Shown: positions 36,117 to 45,019 of the stretch, one piece after another | Layout of the letters: every line of letters starts with the position of its first letter | Numbering within the stretch: the first letter of the stretch is position 1 | Assembly: GCF_001192835.1 (NCBI RefSeq) | Contig: NZ_DF968182.1 | Location: forward strand, 1,029,748 to 1,093,747 | Source: Lentimicrobium saccharophilum | GTDB lineage: Bacteria; Bacteroidota; Bacteroidia; Bacteroidales; Lentimicrobiaceae | DNA: 64,000 bases | Direction of reading: 5' to 3' | Position numbers and translations under genes: made by a program | Notes under the pieces: generated by a model | What the model saw: only the letters and a program-made list of their open reading frames with translations | What the model was told of the DNA's origin: nothing | The model's database searches: none

Positions 36117-38177
36117 ATGTATCCCGGTTTTAAACAGGTTCAGGGTTTACTCCCCTTTATCTTTGCGTTGTGGAGTCTGATTTCAGGGACCGGGGCGGTT
36201 GCACAACTTTATTATTCTCCCGATGCGGTTGATACAAGTGCTTTGCTGAAACAGGCACAAAGTCCGGACCCTGCTGCAAAGTCAGAAGCTCTTGCCGAAC
36301 TGGCATACTTTTTTCGCCAGAAAAACCCGGAAAGAAGCCTGTTACTTGCAGAGGAGGCTTTGAAATATGCACATCCCGAAAAAGATTTAAGCTGGCTGGT
36401 TAAGATTTATTTTGCCCGGGGAGCTGCTTTTCATTACCTGGGCAACTATCCCGAATCGGTGCGCTGGAGCCTTGATGCCCTTGACCTGGCAACCAAAACG
36501 GAGGACCCGCTGATGTGGTTCAGGTCAATAGAGCTACTGGTACTAACCTACCTTTATTCCAGCAATGACGAACTGGCCATGAAGTACGCGTCAATGGCTT
36601 TTCCGATGATTTCCGCCGCTAAAAGCAAAACCGAAAAATTTGGTTTGCTGATCAGGCTGGGATGGGTATATAAACAGACGGGAAATTTTGAGCGGGCTAT
36701 ACCTTTATTTCTGAAGGCAGATCAGCTCAGCGGAGAATGCGACACAATAGGGCCGGCAAATACCTCGCTCAATGCCCTTCACCTGGGAAGCTGCTATTAC
36801 GCCCTGAAACAAACTGACAGCGCCCTGTACTTTTTCAGGAAAAGCGACAGGGTAAGGGCTGCTAACCATATTGAGGTGATCGACCGGGTTGTTACCGGCA
36901 TTGGCCAATGTTTCAGAAATATGAACCGCCCGGATTCGGCTATGCATTATTTTCAGATCAGCAGAAATTTGTCTGAACAAACGGGAGATATGAGCAACCT
37001 GGCAACAGTTAACCTGGAACTGGGTAATTTATACCGCGAAGCCGGTCTGATCAGTGAGGCATTGGCGTATTACCGGCAGGCGGTTTCATTCGGGAAATGG
37101 GTTGCGGAAAATCATGCATTTTATACTGACCAGCGCAAGAGCATTGATTTCTGGTTTTCACCAAGTCAGGACGTGCCCGTGTTCTATGAGATCAGCGGCT
37201 ACAAAACGGTAATCGCAGCCTACAGAAGCATCAGCGAGGTATACAGGGACCAGGGAAATTACAGGGATGCCTTAATAAATTTTGAAGAAGCTGTAAGCGT
37301 TGAAGATCTGCTCGAGAAAATCTACCGCCGGAGTGAAGTGATTCAGCTCAGCACACGCTATGAAACCAGTTTCAAGGATCAGAAAATTCAAATGCTCCTC
37401 CGTGAAAGCGAACAGGGTATTCTGAAAATTAACCGCTCAAGGGTTATTATTCTGATACTGTCGGGTTTCATGGCGCTGGGGTTGGTCATTTTTCTTTTTT
37501 TGTTCCGCAATAAATCAGTCAAAGCGCGCCAGCAAAGTATTTCTTTGCAGCAGCGGCTGCTTCGCTCCCAGATGAATCCGCATTTTATCTATAATTCCCT
37601 TTCCTGTATCCAGAGTTTTATCCTGAGTCATGAACCGGATCTGGCCAACAAGTATCTGGCACATTTCGCAAGGCTGATGCGGAATATTCTCAAGAGCAGT
37701 GCGCAGGAATTTGTTACCCTTGAGGAAGAGATTGTTACCATTGAGAATTATCTCGAACTGCAACGGGTGAGGTTTGCCGATAAATTTGACTTCAGAATAG
37801 AGGTGGATGAAAATCTTGATACCGGAACACTTTTATTGCCGCCGATGATGGCGCAGCCATTTATCGAAAACTCCATAGAACACGGAATAAAGCATAAAGA
37901 GACCAAAGGATTGATTGAAGTCAGGTTCTGGCAGAGCAATGGATCGTTTTATTGTGAAATCAGGGATGACGGTGTCGGACGGGAGAAAGCCATGGAAATA
38001 CAAATGAAATCAGATGCAAAGCACAGGTCGGTGGCAACCACCATAACCCGGGAGCGGTTAGCGGTGATCAACCGTAAGCGCAAACACAAGATCAGCCTGG
38101 GTATCATCGACCTTAAGGATGATGCCGGGGAAGGCGTCGGGACGCGCGTGGTATTTGAAGTGCCGATGAGGTTATAG
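36117..38177 (+). CDS. TPR-containing sensor histidine kinase (LytS/His_kinase type)
   Basis: From the ATG at 36117 the protein has 686 residues. A signal-anchor-like stretch (LLPFIFALWSLISGTGAVAQ) is followed by about 400 residues of helical TPR repeats, probably periplasmic. A membrane segment is at about 443-462 (VIILILSGFMALGLVIFLFLF region). The kinase core starts with RSQMNPHFIYNSLSCIQ, where His489 is the likely phosphoacceptor, and ends with an ATPase domain carrying MMAQPFIENSIEHGIKH and IRDDGVGREKA. The pairing of this family with LytTR regulators is standard in Bacteroidota. The TPR part may sense a peptide or a partner protein. It ends 11 bases from the convergent ygfK gene. A TTG 27 bases upstream is a less likely start. 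Confidence 0.9.
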   Translation: MYPGFKQVQGLLPFIFALWSLISGTGAVAQLYYSPDAVDTSALLKQAQSPDPAAKSEALAELAYFFRQKNPERSLLLAEEALKYAHPEKDLSWLVKIYFARGAAFHYLGNYPESVRWSLDALDLATKTEDPLMWFRSIELLVLTYLYSSNDELAMKYASMAFPMISAAKSKTEKFGLLIRLGWVYKQTGNFERAIPLFLKADQLSGECDTIGPANTSLNALHLGSCYYALKQTDSALYFFRKSDRVRAANHIEVIDRVVTGIGQCFRNMNRPDSAMHYFQISRNLSEQTGDMSNLATVNLELGNLYREAGLISEALAYYRQAVSFGKWVAENHAFYTDQRKSIDFWFSPSQDVPVFYEISGYKTVIAAYRSISEVYRDQGNYRDALINFEEAVSVEDLLEKIYRRSEVIQLSTRYETSFKDQKIQMLLRESEQGILKINRSRVIILILSGFMALGLVIFLFLFRNKSVKARQQSISLQQRLLRSQMNPHFIYNSLSCIQSFILSHEPDLANKYLAHFARLMRNILKSSAQEFVTLEEEIVTIENYLELQRVRFADKFDFRIEVDENLDTGTLLLPPMMAQPFIENSIEHGIKHKETKGLIEVRFWQSNGSFYCEIRDDGVGREKAMEIQMKSDAKHRSVATTITRERLAVINRKRKHKISLGIIDLKDDAGEGVGTRVVFEVPMRL

Positions 38178-38188
38178 TTTCTGCGCGT

Positions 38189-41100
38189 CTATGTATATGG
38201 CTGCTCAGCAATCAGGCTGCCCGAGGTGATATCGGGATTGTCAATAAGAAACTTTAATGTGGAAGCTTCTGAAAGGTCCGGATTTGTCATTCCTGAATTT
38301 ATTATTTCAGGTCCGTAAGGTCTGAAATCCGTCAGACCGAAAGCCACCTTCATATTTTCCGTTTCGTAGAGATATCCGTCTGCTTGTCTGGTAAGACGGC
38401 TTACCAGATCTCCCTTGCGGTGAAGCAGGGTAAGTCTGCCGTTGGCCCATTGCAGCATATAGCCGTTATCGGTCTTGTTAAAGCTTTCCCGGGAAAGGCA
38501 GAACCTGGGCTTATCCCGGAAAGGAGCGCCGGATGAAGGGCAGAAAGTGGTGCAATTGCCGCATTCGTTGCAGAAACCGGCCAGGTTGAGCACCTGGGTT
38601 GACTGTGCTATCTTCAGAATGCCGGTCTGCTCAAAAGAAATCCCGTTTTTGTGATTGATCATTTTCCACTGCGGGATATCAACGGCTGGTGTCTGATACG
38701 AAATATTTGCCCTGTTGGGACAAACGGTCACGCAGATATTGCACAATTCGTCGCATTGCAGGCAGCGCAATGCTTCTTCGCGGGCTGTTTCTGCTGTTAG
38801 CAATGGCGGAGTGTTTTCCATCGCCGGATCAATGTTTATCCGCCTCGATTTTCTTATGATAAGTTCTGATTTTTCCAGGTGTTTTGCCGCGGGAGGATTA
38901 TCAGTGTCAAGGGCGATTCCGGCCGATGCCGCGATCGCTGCGGCCGCCCTTCGTCCGTCGCCTGCGGCTTTTACGATGGTTGCCGCACCCCTGGCAGCAT
39001 CCCCGCCGATATATACACGGTCAAGCTGCGTTTCATAATCTGACTCTGGCCTGAGGGAAAGCTCTTCCGGTGTGGCAAAATCAATATCCGTCTCCTGACC
39101 TAAGGCAGGAATCAGGGTGTCGACCGGCAAAGTGATCAGTGGTTCGTCTGTTTTGCAGGGTGCAGCCCTGCCGCCATCCGGAGGCGTAATCAGCTTCATT
39201 TTTGCACACGAAAGGGCGACGATATGACCGTCTTTCAGATGAATCTGCTCAGGTGAGAGCAATTCCAGCAGCCTAATCCCTTCATTCAGAGCAGCTTTTG
39301 TTTCTTCGCGGCTGGCAGGCATCTCAGCCCTGCTGCGCCGGTACACCACGCTGACGGAAGCATCTTCCGCCGCGGTGCGTCTGGCTGTTCGGGCCACATC
39401 CATCGCGGTGTTGCCGCCGCCGATCACCAGGATATTCCGGCCGGTGTCAGATTTCTTTCCGGCCTTAGCCAGCTTCAGAAACGTGAGGGGATCCACCACG
39501 CCTCCGGCCCCGGCTCCTTCGAGCGGAAGCGTTTTAAAACGTCTGGCCCCGGCGGCGATATAAACATAGTCGAAATCCCTGCGCAATTGTCCGAACAACT
39601 GCCGGTTAACCGGGGAGTTAAAATGAATGATCACCCCGGTTGACCTGATTCTTTCAACATCTTTCATCAACAGTTCAGCCTTCATGCGGAAAGGCGGGAT
39701 GGCATCGCGCACCATGCCTCCCGGGTCAGGGTGTGACTCGAAAATTTCAACCCGGAAGCCTGCAAGGCGCATGAAATAAGCAAACGAGAGCCCGGATGGA
39801 CCGGCTCCGATTACGGCCGCACTCTTACCGTTTTCCTTTACCAGTGGTACATCAGATGCTTTTCCGTTATGTGCAGCAAATAATTTTAATTCCCTGATTT
39901 TCAGTGGTTGATCGTAATTTATCCGGGTACATCGCAACTGGCAGGGGTGGTCGCAGGCTGAACCGAGTACATTGGGAAACGGATTCTTCCGGTGAATGGC
40001 ATCGAGCGCTTTGCCGGTTTCCCCTCTTGAAATATGGTGGAGGTATTCCGGAATATCCTGGTTTGTCGGGCATTCATCCACACAGGGGGCATGAATGCAG
40101 TCGAATAAATCCAGTTTACGTCCTGTCTTTATGCTTTTTTCCGAAAACGGATCACACCGGTAACGCATGTCATCAACAACCGATAAAGCATACTTTTCCA
40201 GATACATGGCCTGGCGGGCAGTGTCAGCGGTGTTTATGCCGGAGGTCTGCTCAATATACTGCTGCAATCTCCCGTAACCTCCGGGCTTCAGCAGGTCGGA
40301 ACATACGGTTACCGGCATCAGGCCGCACTGCAACAGGTCGCTGATGTTGAAACAGTCGGCGCCACCCGAAAAGGAAATGTGAAGGCCGGGGCCCAAATCG
40401 CGACGCAGTTTGGCGGCGACATTCACACTGATGGGGTGCAGCGCCCTGCCGCTCATGTACATCATTTCTTCCTTTGGCGGAAAGACCTTTCTGTGGTTTA
40501 TGCACTCAAGGGTGTTGGTGAGCTTTACCCCGAAAGTCAGGTTGTTTTGCCTGGCTGCCATCTCCAGCCTGCGGATGATTCCCAGGGCGTCTTCATATTT
40601 TAAATCATGTTCAAAAGCGGCATCAGGCACCATGGTCTTATAGCCCAGTTGATTGTTCAGAATTTTCCTGAGCTGTTCCTCCCCGAGCAGGGTGGGATTC
40701 AGTTTGATGAAAGTATGAAGTTTCTTCTCCGTTAACAGATAGTGACCGATTTTTTCAATCTCACCGGGCGGGCAGCCATGCATGGTGCTCAGGGTGATGT
40801 TTGTCGAGATGCGGTCGGGGATGCTGAGGTCGCGCAACTCAGGGTATATCGGCAGAAGGGAACTGATCATCGCTTCCTTTTCGGGTTGACAGTCCTGCAT
40901 TTTCGAAAGAAACCATTGCACATTTTCATTCAGTATTCCCTGCAGATTGTAACCCACACTCATGTTGAAGATAAAACCGCCCGCAGCTCCCGGGTGGCCA
41001 AGCCTGTGATGCAGCAGGTGAATCAGTATCCAGGCTTTCAGGTATTCCCCGAATGACTCATGGATACGCAGTTCCTGCGACCATTCACAGTTGTACCCTT

Positions 41101-41419
41101 CGTCCTGCATATCGATGCAGGGTTTCGTAATCTCAAGATCATCCAGCGTTTGTATGGTTTTCAGCTCAATGTAGCTTGCTCCGCATAGCCATGCGCTGAC
41201 AATATTCTGCGCAAGCTGGGTGTGGGGGCCCGCGGCCACGCCGAATGGAGTCCTCAGATGTTGTCCGAAAATCCGGTAATTTTCAGTGCCGTTTACCTCA
41301 GGATTGAAGAACAATGCTTCCGGAATGCTGAATATCTGCCGGTTGCGCCGGTAATCTTCTTCTATCATCTGCCACAGCCTGTGGATGGAGGCAACTGAGA
41401 ATCCTGTGGAATGAGCCAT
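38189..41419 (-). CDS. ygfK: YgfK-like multidomain flavin/iron-sulfur oxidoreductase (putative selenate reductase family)
   Basis: The 1076-residue protein starts with a dihydroorotate dehydrogenase-like region (about 1-430; RTPFGVAAGPHTQLAQN, ISTNITLSTMHGCPP). A GltD-like cluster follows (HAPCVDECPTNQDIPEY). Next comes a two-dinucleotide-fold part (AAVIGAGPSGLSFAYF near 535, NILVIGGGNTAMDVARTA near 670). Ferredoxin-type clusters follow at about 890-970 (CLQCDELCNICVTVCPNRA, CNECGNCTTFCPSSG). The family name selenate reductase is historical. Current evidence places YgfK with purine catabolism, where it probably moves electrons between the molybdenum hydroxylase and NAD(P) or reduces a purine-derived intermediate. 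It is transcribed divergently from the YgfJ-like gene and lies 7.7 kb from the xanthine dehydrogenase operon. Confidence 0.9.
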   Translation of the reverse strand: MAHSTGFSVASIHRLWQMIEEDYRRNRQIFSIPEALFFNPEVNGTENYRIFGQHLRTPFGVAAGPHTQLAQNIVSAWLCGASYIELKTIQTLDDLEITKPCIDMQDEGYNCEWSQELRIHESFGEYLKAWILIHLLHHRLGHPGAAGGFIFNMSVGYNLQGILNENVQWFLSKMQDCQPEKEAMISSLLPIYPELRDLSIPDRISTNITLSTMHGCPPGEIEKIGHYLLTEKKLHTFIKLNPTLLGEEQLRKILNNQLGYKTMVPDAAFEHDLKYEDALGIIRRLEMAARQNNLTFGVKLTNTLECINHRKVFPPKEEMMYMSGRALHPISVNVAAKLRRDLGPGLHISFSGGADCFNISDLLQCGLMPVTVCSDLLKPGGYGRLQQYIEQTSGINTADTARQAMYLEKYALSVVDDMRYRCDPFSEKSIKTGRKLDLFDCIHAPCVDECPTNQDIPEYLHHISRGETGKALDAIHRKNPFPNVLGSACDHPCQLRCTRINYDQPLKIRELKLFAAHNGKASDVPLVKENGKSAAVIGAGPSGLSFAYFMRLAGFRVEIFESHPDPGGMVRDAIPPFRMKAELLMKDVERIRSTGVIIHFNSPVNRQLFGQLRRDFDYVYIAAGARRFKTLPLEGAGAGGVVDPLTFLKLAKAGKKSDTGRNILVIGGGNTAMDVARTARRTAAEDASVSVVYRRSRAEMPASREETKAALNEGIRLLELLSPEQIHLKDGHIVALSCAKMKLITPPDGGRAAPCKTDEPLITLPVDTLIPALGQETDIDFATPEELSLRPESDYETQLDRVYIGGDAARGAATIVKAAGDGRRAAAAIAASAGIALDTDNPPAAKHLEKSELIIRKSRRINIDPAMENTPPLLTAETAREEALRCLQCDELCNICVTVCPNRANISYQTPAVDIPQWKMINHKNGISFEQTGILKIAQSTQVLNLAGFCNECGNCTTFCPSSGAPFRDKPRFCLSRESFNKTDNGYMLQWANGRLTLLHRKGDLVSRLTRQADGYLYETENMKVAFGLTDFRPYGPEIINSGMTNPDLSEASTLKFLIDNPDITSGSLIAEQPYT

Positions 41420-41465
41420 GTCCTCTGGGTTTTGGTATTTTTCTTCTCCGCTCTTAATTTTTAAT

Positions 41466-41473
41466 TAAGTTTG
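41466..41473 (+). promoter_or_regulatory. Candidate -7 box of the YgfJ-like gene
   Basis: TAAGTTTG matches TAnnTTTG in the divergent spacer between ygfK and the nucleotidyltransferase gene. No good -33 TTG is spaced correctly. Confidence 0.35.
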
Positions 41474-41566
41474 TAAGAGGGAACCTGCGTGGGATTTCAT
41501 AACCCTCGGTTTTACCGTGGTCAGTTCATGCAGGTATGTAAAGATAATGAAAATCATTTCAAATTT

Positions 41567-42202
41567 ATGGTCATTGGTGATCACGTTTCCTGTGTGATTC
41601 TTGCAGCCGGCAACTCCGGCAGGATGGGATGCCATAAGGCCCTTCTGCAATTCGATGAATCCCGGACTTTTATTCAGCAGCTTACCGGGGTTTATCACCT
41701 GGCCGGGGCAGGGCAGATTATCGTTGTTTGCAGTCCTGCGCTCGCCCTGTTGCTGAACAAAAGTGCAGATTTCTTCGGTTTTCCGGTGGAACTGGTCATT
41801 AACTCAAATCCGGAAGCCGGAAGATTTTATTCGCTGAGGTCAGGGCTTGAGCGGGTAACGAAAGGTAACGGCTGTTTTTTTCAGAATGTGGATAATCCTT
41901 TTACCAGTGTTGAGCTGCTGGTGATGCTACATGAATCATTCAGGGGCGATGGTGCTGTTATCCCCGTATATTGCGGCAGACCGGGGCATCCGGTTTTGCT
42001 TGGCCGGGAAATGATCCGGAAGATACTTGAAGCCCCGGAACCACCTGCCCGCATCGATGATTTTCTGAAAGCCTCAGGACCTGAATATGTTGCGGTGCCT
42101 TACGCCGGCGTTCAGGCAAACATCAATACACCGGAAGAATACAGGAAATCATTCGGAAGGGATTCTCTGAAAGAGAACAGCTGCATTCATCCCCCCGGAT
42201 AG
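41567..42202 (+). CDS. YgfJ/MocA-like nucleotidyltransferase, molybdenum hydroxylase accessory
   Basis: The ATG at 41567 gives 211 residues starting shortly before the nucleotide-binding signature CVILAAGNSGRMGCHKALL, as in the family. An ATG at 41528 or a GTG at 41489 are alternatives. The protein fits MobA/MocA-type transferases: NVDNPFT replaces the usual PxDxP metal motif, and RPGHPVLLGREM is the conserved late motif. YgfJ-family members serve selenium- or cytosine-dinucleotide-type molybdenum cofactor maturation for hydroxylases. It is divergent from ygfK, supporting a joint role with the dehydrogenase at 25043. The change of the first Asp-x-Asp-like residue to VDNP is within what the family tolerates, but is worth checking. 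Confidence 0.82.
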   Translation: MVIGDHVSCVILAAGNSGRMGCHKALLQFDESRTFIQQLTGVYHLAGAGQIIVVCSPALALLLNKSADFFGFPVELVINSNPEAGRFYSLRSGLERVTKGNGCFFQNVDNPFTSVELLVMLHESFRGDGAVIPVYCGRPGHPVLLGREMIRKILEAPEPPARIDDFLKASGPEYVAVPYAGVQANINTPEEYRKSFGRDSLKENSCIHPPG

Positions 42203-42212
42203 AATGCAGCTG
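42178..42212. terminator. Hairpin between convergent genes
   Basis: A perfect 11-bp stem (CAGCTGCATTC 42178-42188, GAATGCAGCTG 42202-42212) with a 13-base loop overlaps the stop codon of the nucleotidyltransferase gene. It has no long T run, so it may be a bidirectional terminator or an RNA-stabilising hairpin. Confidence 0.55.
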
Positions 42213-42236
42213 TAATGCGCGTAGAACAAGGCCTGA

Positions 42237-42659
42237 TCAGTTATAGGCGAGCACAACCGTATAGTTTCCAACAAACCGCCCGCCCTTTGGTATATCAGGA
42301 GTAATGGCTGTCAAAGCAAGTGCCTGTTCCCCGTGGGCATCAGTAGTCATAAACTGGTCTTTGTGAGTAGTGGAAGTTTCGAGATTGAATGATTCACCAT
42401 CCCTGTTAGTTACCCTGGCATTCGTAAGCTTAACGCTGCAAAGCATATCCGCTGCCGTTGTCAGGTTCAGTTTTCCGAGTTCGACCAGTTTGTGATCATT
42501 ATTAACATTCAGCGAAAAATCAGTCTGTCCCTCAAATCCTGCATCCACAGCATCAACAATCTCTGCGGCCATATGCCCGGTAACACTCGCCTGCCCGTAA
42601 ACAGCAGCATTAATTGCTCCTGTAAGCATAATCAGCAATATCAGATAGTTGGCTTTCAT
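42237..42659 (-). CDS. Exported DUF4402-like protein
   Basis: The 140-residue protein has a signal peptide ending AVYGQ. The mature part is a short beta-rich domain ending GRFVGNYTVVLAYN, which matches the closing G-x-Y-x-V-x-V-x-Y-N strand of DUF4402 proteins. These are small exported proteins common in Bacteroidota and Proteobacteria and are sometimes compared with pilin-like or beta-sandwich folds; their function is not established. A good promoter lies at 42690-42721, 31 bases before the start. The next gene upstream on the strand is an NtrC-type regulator 475 bases away, so it is probably monocistronic. Confidence 0.7.
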   Translation of the reverse strand: MKANYLILLIMLTGAINAAVYGQASVTGHMAAEIVDAVDAGFEGQTDFSLNVNNDHKLVELGKLNLTTAADMLCSVKLTNARVTNRDGESFNLETSTTHKDQFMTTDAHGEQALALTAITPDIPKGGRFVGNYTVVLAYN

Positions 42660-43134
42660 GATTTCACGCTACCATAATCTAACCAATGGCAAATGTACAA
42701 CTTTTAAATTACGATTGTCAAGTATTTTTCCAGAAAATTGTTAAAAATTTGATAAATTTTGCATAGATTATTATAAAAAACTGAATATCAATTATAAAGG
42801 TAACGAAGCAAAATTTTATTATGTAAAATAAATTTACATTTTATGTATGAGGGTTATTTCTGGTATGTGAGGCGAAAATTCCATTGACGATAAAAGCTGT
42901 AAGGGTATTTTTCCTGTAATGCATTTACTTCTGCCTCCCCTTGACACCGGCCGGTGCTTTAAACGGTCGCATGGAAAAGCCGGTGTATAAAATTTGTGAA
43001 TCACCAAATCAAAGACCTTACAGGTCATTCAGCCGGATGACTTGTAAGGGTAATTTGTTGTCAGGTTGAAGGGTTATCGTGGCCGGCTGTTTCCGGAAGT
43101 GCGGCCTTCAGGCAACAGGTGCGGTCAGGAAGGG
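42660..43134. other. Intergenic region between DUF4402-like and regulator genes
   Basis: Apart from the promoter at 42690-42721 the stretch is AT-rich (42700-42850) with no supported gene, repeat or hairpin with a T run. Confidence 0.5.
42690..42721 (-). promoter_or_regulatory. Bacteroidota-type promoter of the DUF4402-like gene
   Basis: On the minus strand TTGACA (TTG at 42721-42719) precedes TACATTTG (42697-42690) by 21 bases. Initiation near 42683 gives a leader of about 24 bases. Confidence 0.65.
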
Positions 43135-44481
43135 CTAATTGTGTTTCAGCCCGTATTTGGCAATCTTGGCATTCAGGGTAGGGCGGGTAATGTCCAGCAC
43201 GCGCGAAGCCTCAACTTTGTTCCATTTCAGCTTGTCAAGCACTTTTTTGATGTGTACTTTTTCAATATCCGCGATGGATTTCAGCTCAAACTGCTCCGGC
43301 TCCACAGGGGTATTCCGGTTTAGCAGCACAATATGTTCCTTTTCAAGTACATCGCTGCGGGTCATGATCATAGCCTGCATCAGGGTGTTCTCCAGTTCAC
43401 GCACATTGCCCGGCCAGTCGTGGCTGTGAAGCAGATCCAGCACGCCGTTTCCGATTTTCAGGACTTTCTTGTTCAGTTTCCGGTTCAGTTTCTGCATCAG
43501 GTGTTTTACCAGTTCTTCAATATCGTCTTTCCGGTTTTTCAGGGGAGGCATGGCAATGGTGAAAACTTTGAGCCTGTAATAAAGTTCTTCGCGGAATTTT
43601 CCGTTTTTGACCATGGCTTCCAGGTCCTTGTTGGTGGCGGCGATGATTCTTGCTTTCAGCGGAATGGGCGCATCTCCGCCCGGCTTTTCAAACTCCAGCT
43701 CCTGAATAACCCGCAACAGCCTTGTTTGCATGGTATCGCTGAGTTCGGAAATATCGTCAAGGAAAATTGTTCCCTCGCCGGCCTGCTCAAATTTTCCTTT
43801 TTTATCAGAAACTGCGGTAGGAAAGGCTCCCATATTGTAGCCGAACAATTCATTTTCAAGTATATCTTCATGAAGGGCCGAGCAGTTTACCACAACCAGC
43901 GGATGGTCGCGGGTGATGCCACTGTAATGAATCAGCCTGGCGATCAGTTCTTTGCCCGTGCCTGTTTCGCCTGTGATCAAAACATTGACCTTGTTGAGCG
44001 ATACCCTTCCGACGTTTTTGAAGATTTCACGCATCACCGGCGTTTTACCCACCAGCAGGTTATCTTCGATGGCTTTTCTTATCTCAGGCGAAATGGTTTC
44101 GGTCAGGGTCTGGCTCTGGTACGAAATTTCAAGCCCGTTCCGGATGACCTCCAGCAATTCCTGCATCTGAAGCGGTTTCTCAATGAAGTCGTATGCCCCT
44201 ACCTGAATCGATTTGATGGTCAGGGCGACGTCGCCGTGCGCGGTAAGCAGGATCACCGGCAATCCGGGCTGTATCCGCTGGATTTCGGTGATCACATCCA
44301 ATCCCGACATCCCCGGCATCTGGAAGTCCGTTACCACCAGGTCAGGCTTTTCCTGTATTACTTTCTGAAGTCCCGATTCCCCGTCAACAGCGGTAATAAC
44401 TTCATAACCAGCCTTGGTCAGGCTGTTGCTCATCAATGTTCTGATGATGGAATCGTCATCAATGGCTAATACTTTACTCAT
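43135..44481 (-). CDS. NtrC-type response regulator with altered AAA+ motifs
   Basis: The 448-residue protein has three domains. The receiver (1-120) has Asp52 in VVTDFQMPGMSG. The AAA+ domain (about 145-370) has Walker A GETGTGKE near 170. The Fis-type HTH (about 400-448) is VEASRVLDITRPTLNAKI. Two core motifs differ from sigma54 activators. The GAFTGA loop that contacts sigma54 reads GAFPTA (near 218-223). The Walker B region reads GTIFLDDISEL, with Asp-Asp in place of Asp-Glu. Arg residues of the sensor region look normal (LKARIIAATNKDL, LYYRL). The protein may still bind DNA and ATP but activate sigma54 poorly or work differently. No kinase gene is adjacent. Confidence 0.9.
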   Translation of the reverse strand: MSKVLAIDDDSIIRTLMSNSLTKAGYEVITAVDGESGLQKVIQEKPDLVVTDFQMPGMSGLDVITEIQRIQPGLPVILLTAHGDVALTIKSIQVGAYDFIEKPLQMQELLEVIRNGLEISYQSQTLTETISPEIRKAIEDNLLVGKTPVMREIFKNVGRVSLNKVNVLITGETGTGKELIARLIHYSGITRDHPLVVVNCSALHEDILENELFGYNMGAFPTAVSDKKGKFEQAGEGTIFLDDISELSDTMQTRLLRVIQELEFEKPGGDAPIPLKARIIAATNKDLEAMVKNGKFREELYYRLKVFTIAMPPLKNRKDDIEELVKHLMQKLNRKLNKKVLKIGNGVLDLLHSHDWPGNVRELENTLMQAMIMTRSDVLEKEHIVLLNRNTPVEPEQFELKSIADIEKVHIKKVLDKLKWNKVEASRVLDITRPTLNAKIAKYGLKHN

Positions 44482-45019
44482 CGTGGCTCAGATTGATTCA
44501 ACCTTTCTTGTATCTGTAAATCACGGCATACCCGCCAGGTAATTGTAAGGACAGGTATCAGCAATGTAAAAGAATTATACAGCGATAAATTTACTACTAT
44601 TATTTTACGAAAAGCAAATTCCATTGAATATTTACATCATTTTATGTGTTACTATTTTATATATAACTAAATGACAATACATTACGAATGATTTTGTTCT
44701 ATGATCCGGAGAATACCTCATTTCAATGTCATCAACCGGGAGACTGGGCAAACCCGGATTAATCAACAGGAAGCCCGGAAGAGCTGAAGTATTGATACTA
44801 TAAGGGTAATTCCGATTTAATTTTTGATCAGCGCAATGCTGATTGAGATGATTACAAACACTTAATCCGGGTTAAACAGGGTTTATCTGCAGATTTGCTT
44901 TGCAATGGCTGCCATAAAGAATTTTCCATAACAAAATATCCGGTACAACAGCCTGAGTTGCTGCTGTACCGGATATTTGAGGGCCGGGGGCTGAAACACC
45001 TTAGCCGGCCGTCAGCGTG
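44482..45019. other. Intergenic region between citF and the NtrC-type regulator
   Basis: No gene is supported. It contains the citF hairpin (44934-44978) and near 44832-44867 a copy of the CGCAATGCTGATT ... AAACACTTAATC element also present near 17115-17141. Confidence 0.6.
44934..44978 (-). terminator. Hairpin after the citrate lyase genes
   Basis: AAATATCCGGTACA (44934-44947) pairs with TGTACCGGATATTT (44965-44978), and ACAGC/GCTG extend the stem. On the minus strand it lies 41 bases past the citF stop and is followed by TTTTG. It is a likely terminator. Confidence 0.75.

Noticed and set aside
38189-41419. True selenate reductase
   Set aside because: The name is inherited from early annotation. 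Domain layout and neighbours fit the YgfK role in purine metabolism.
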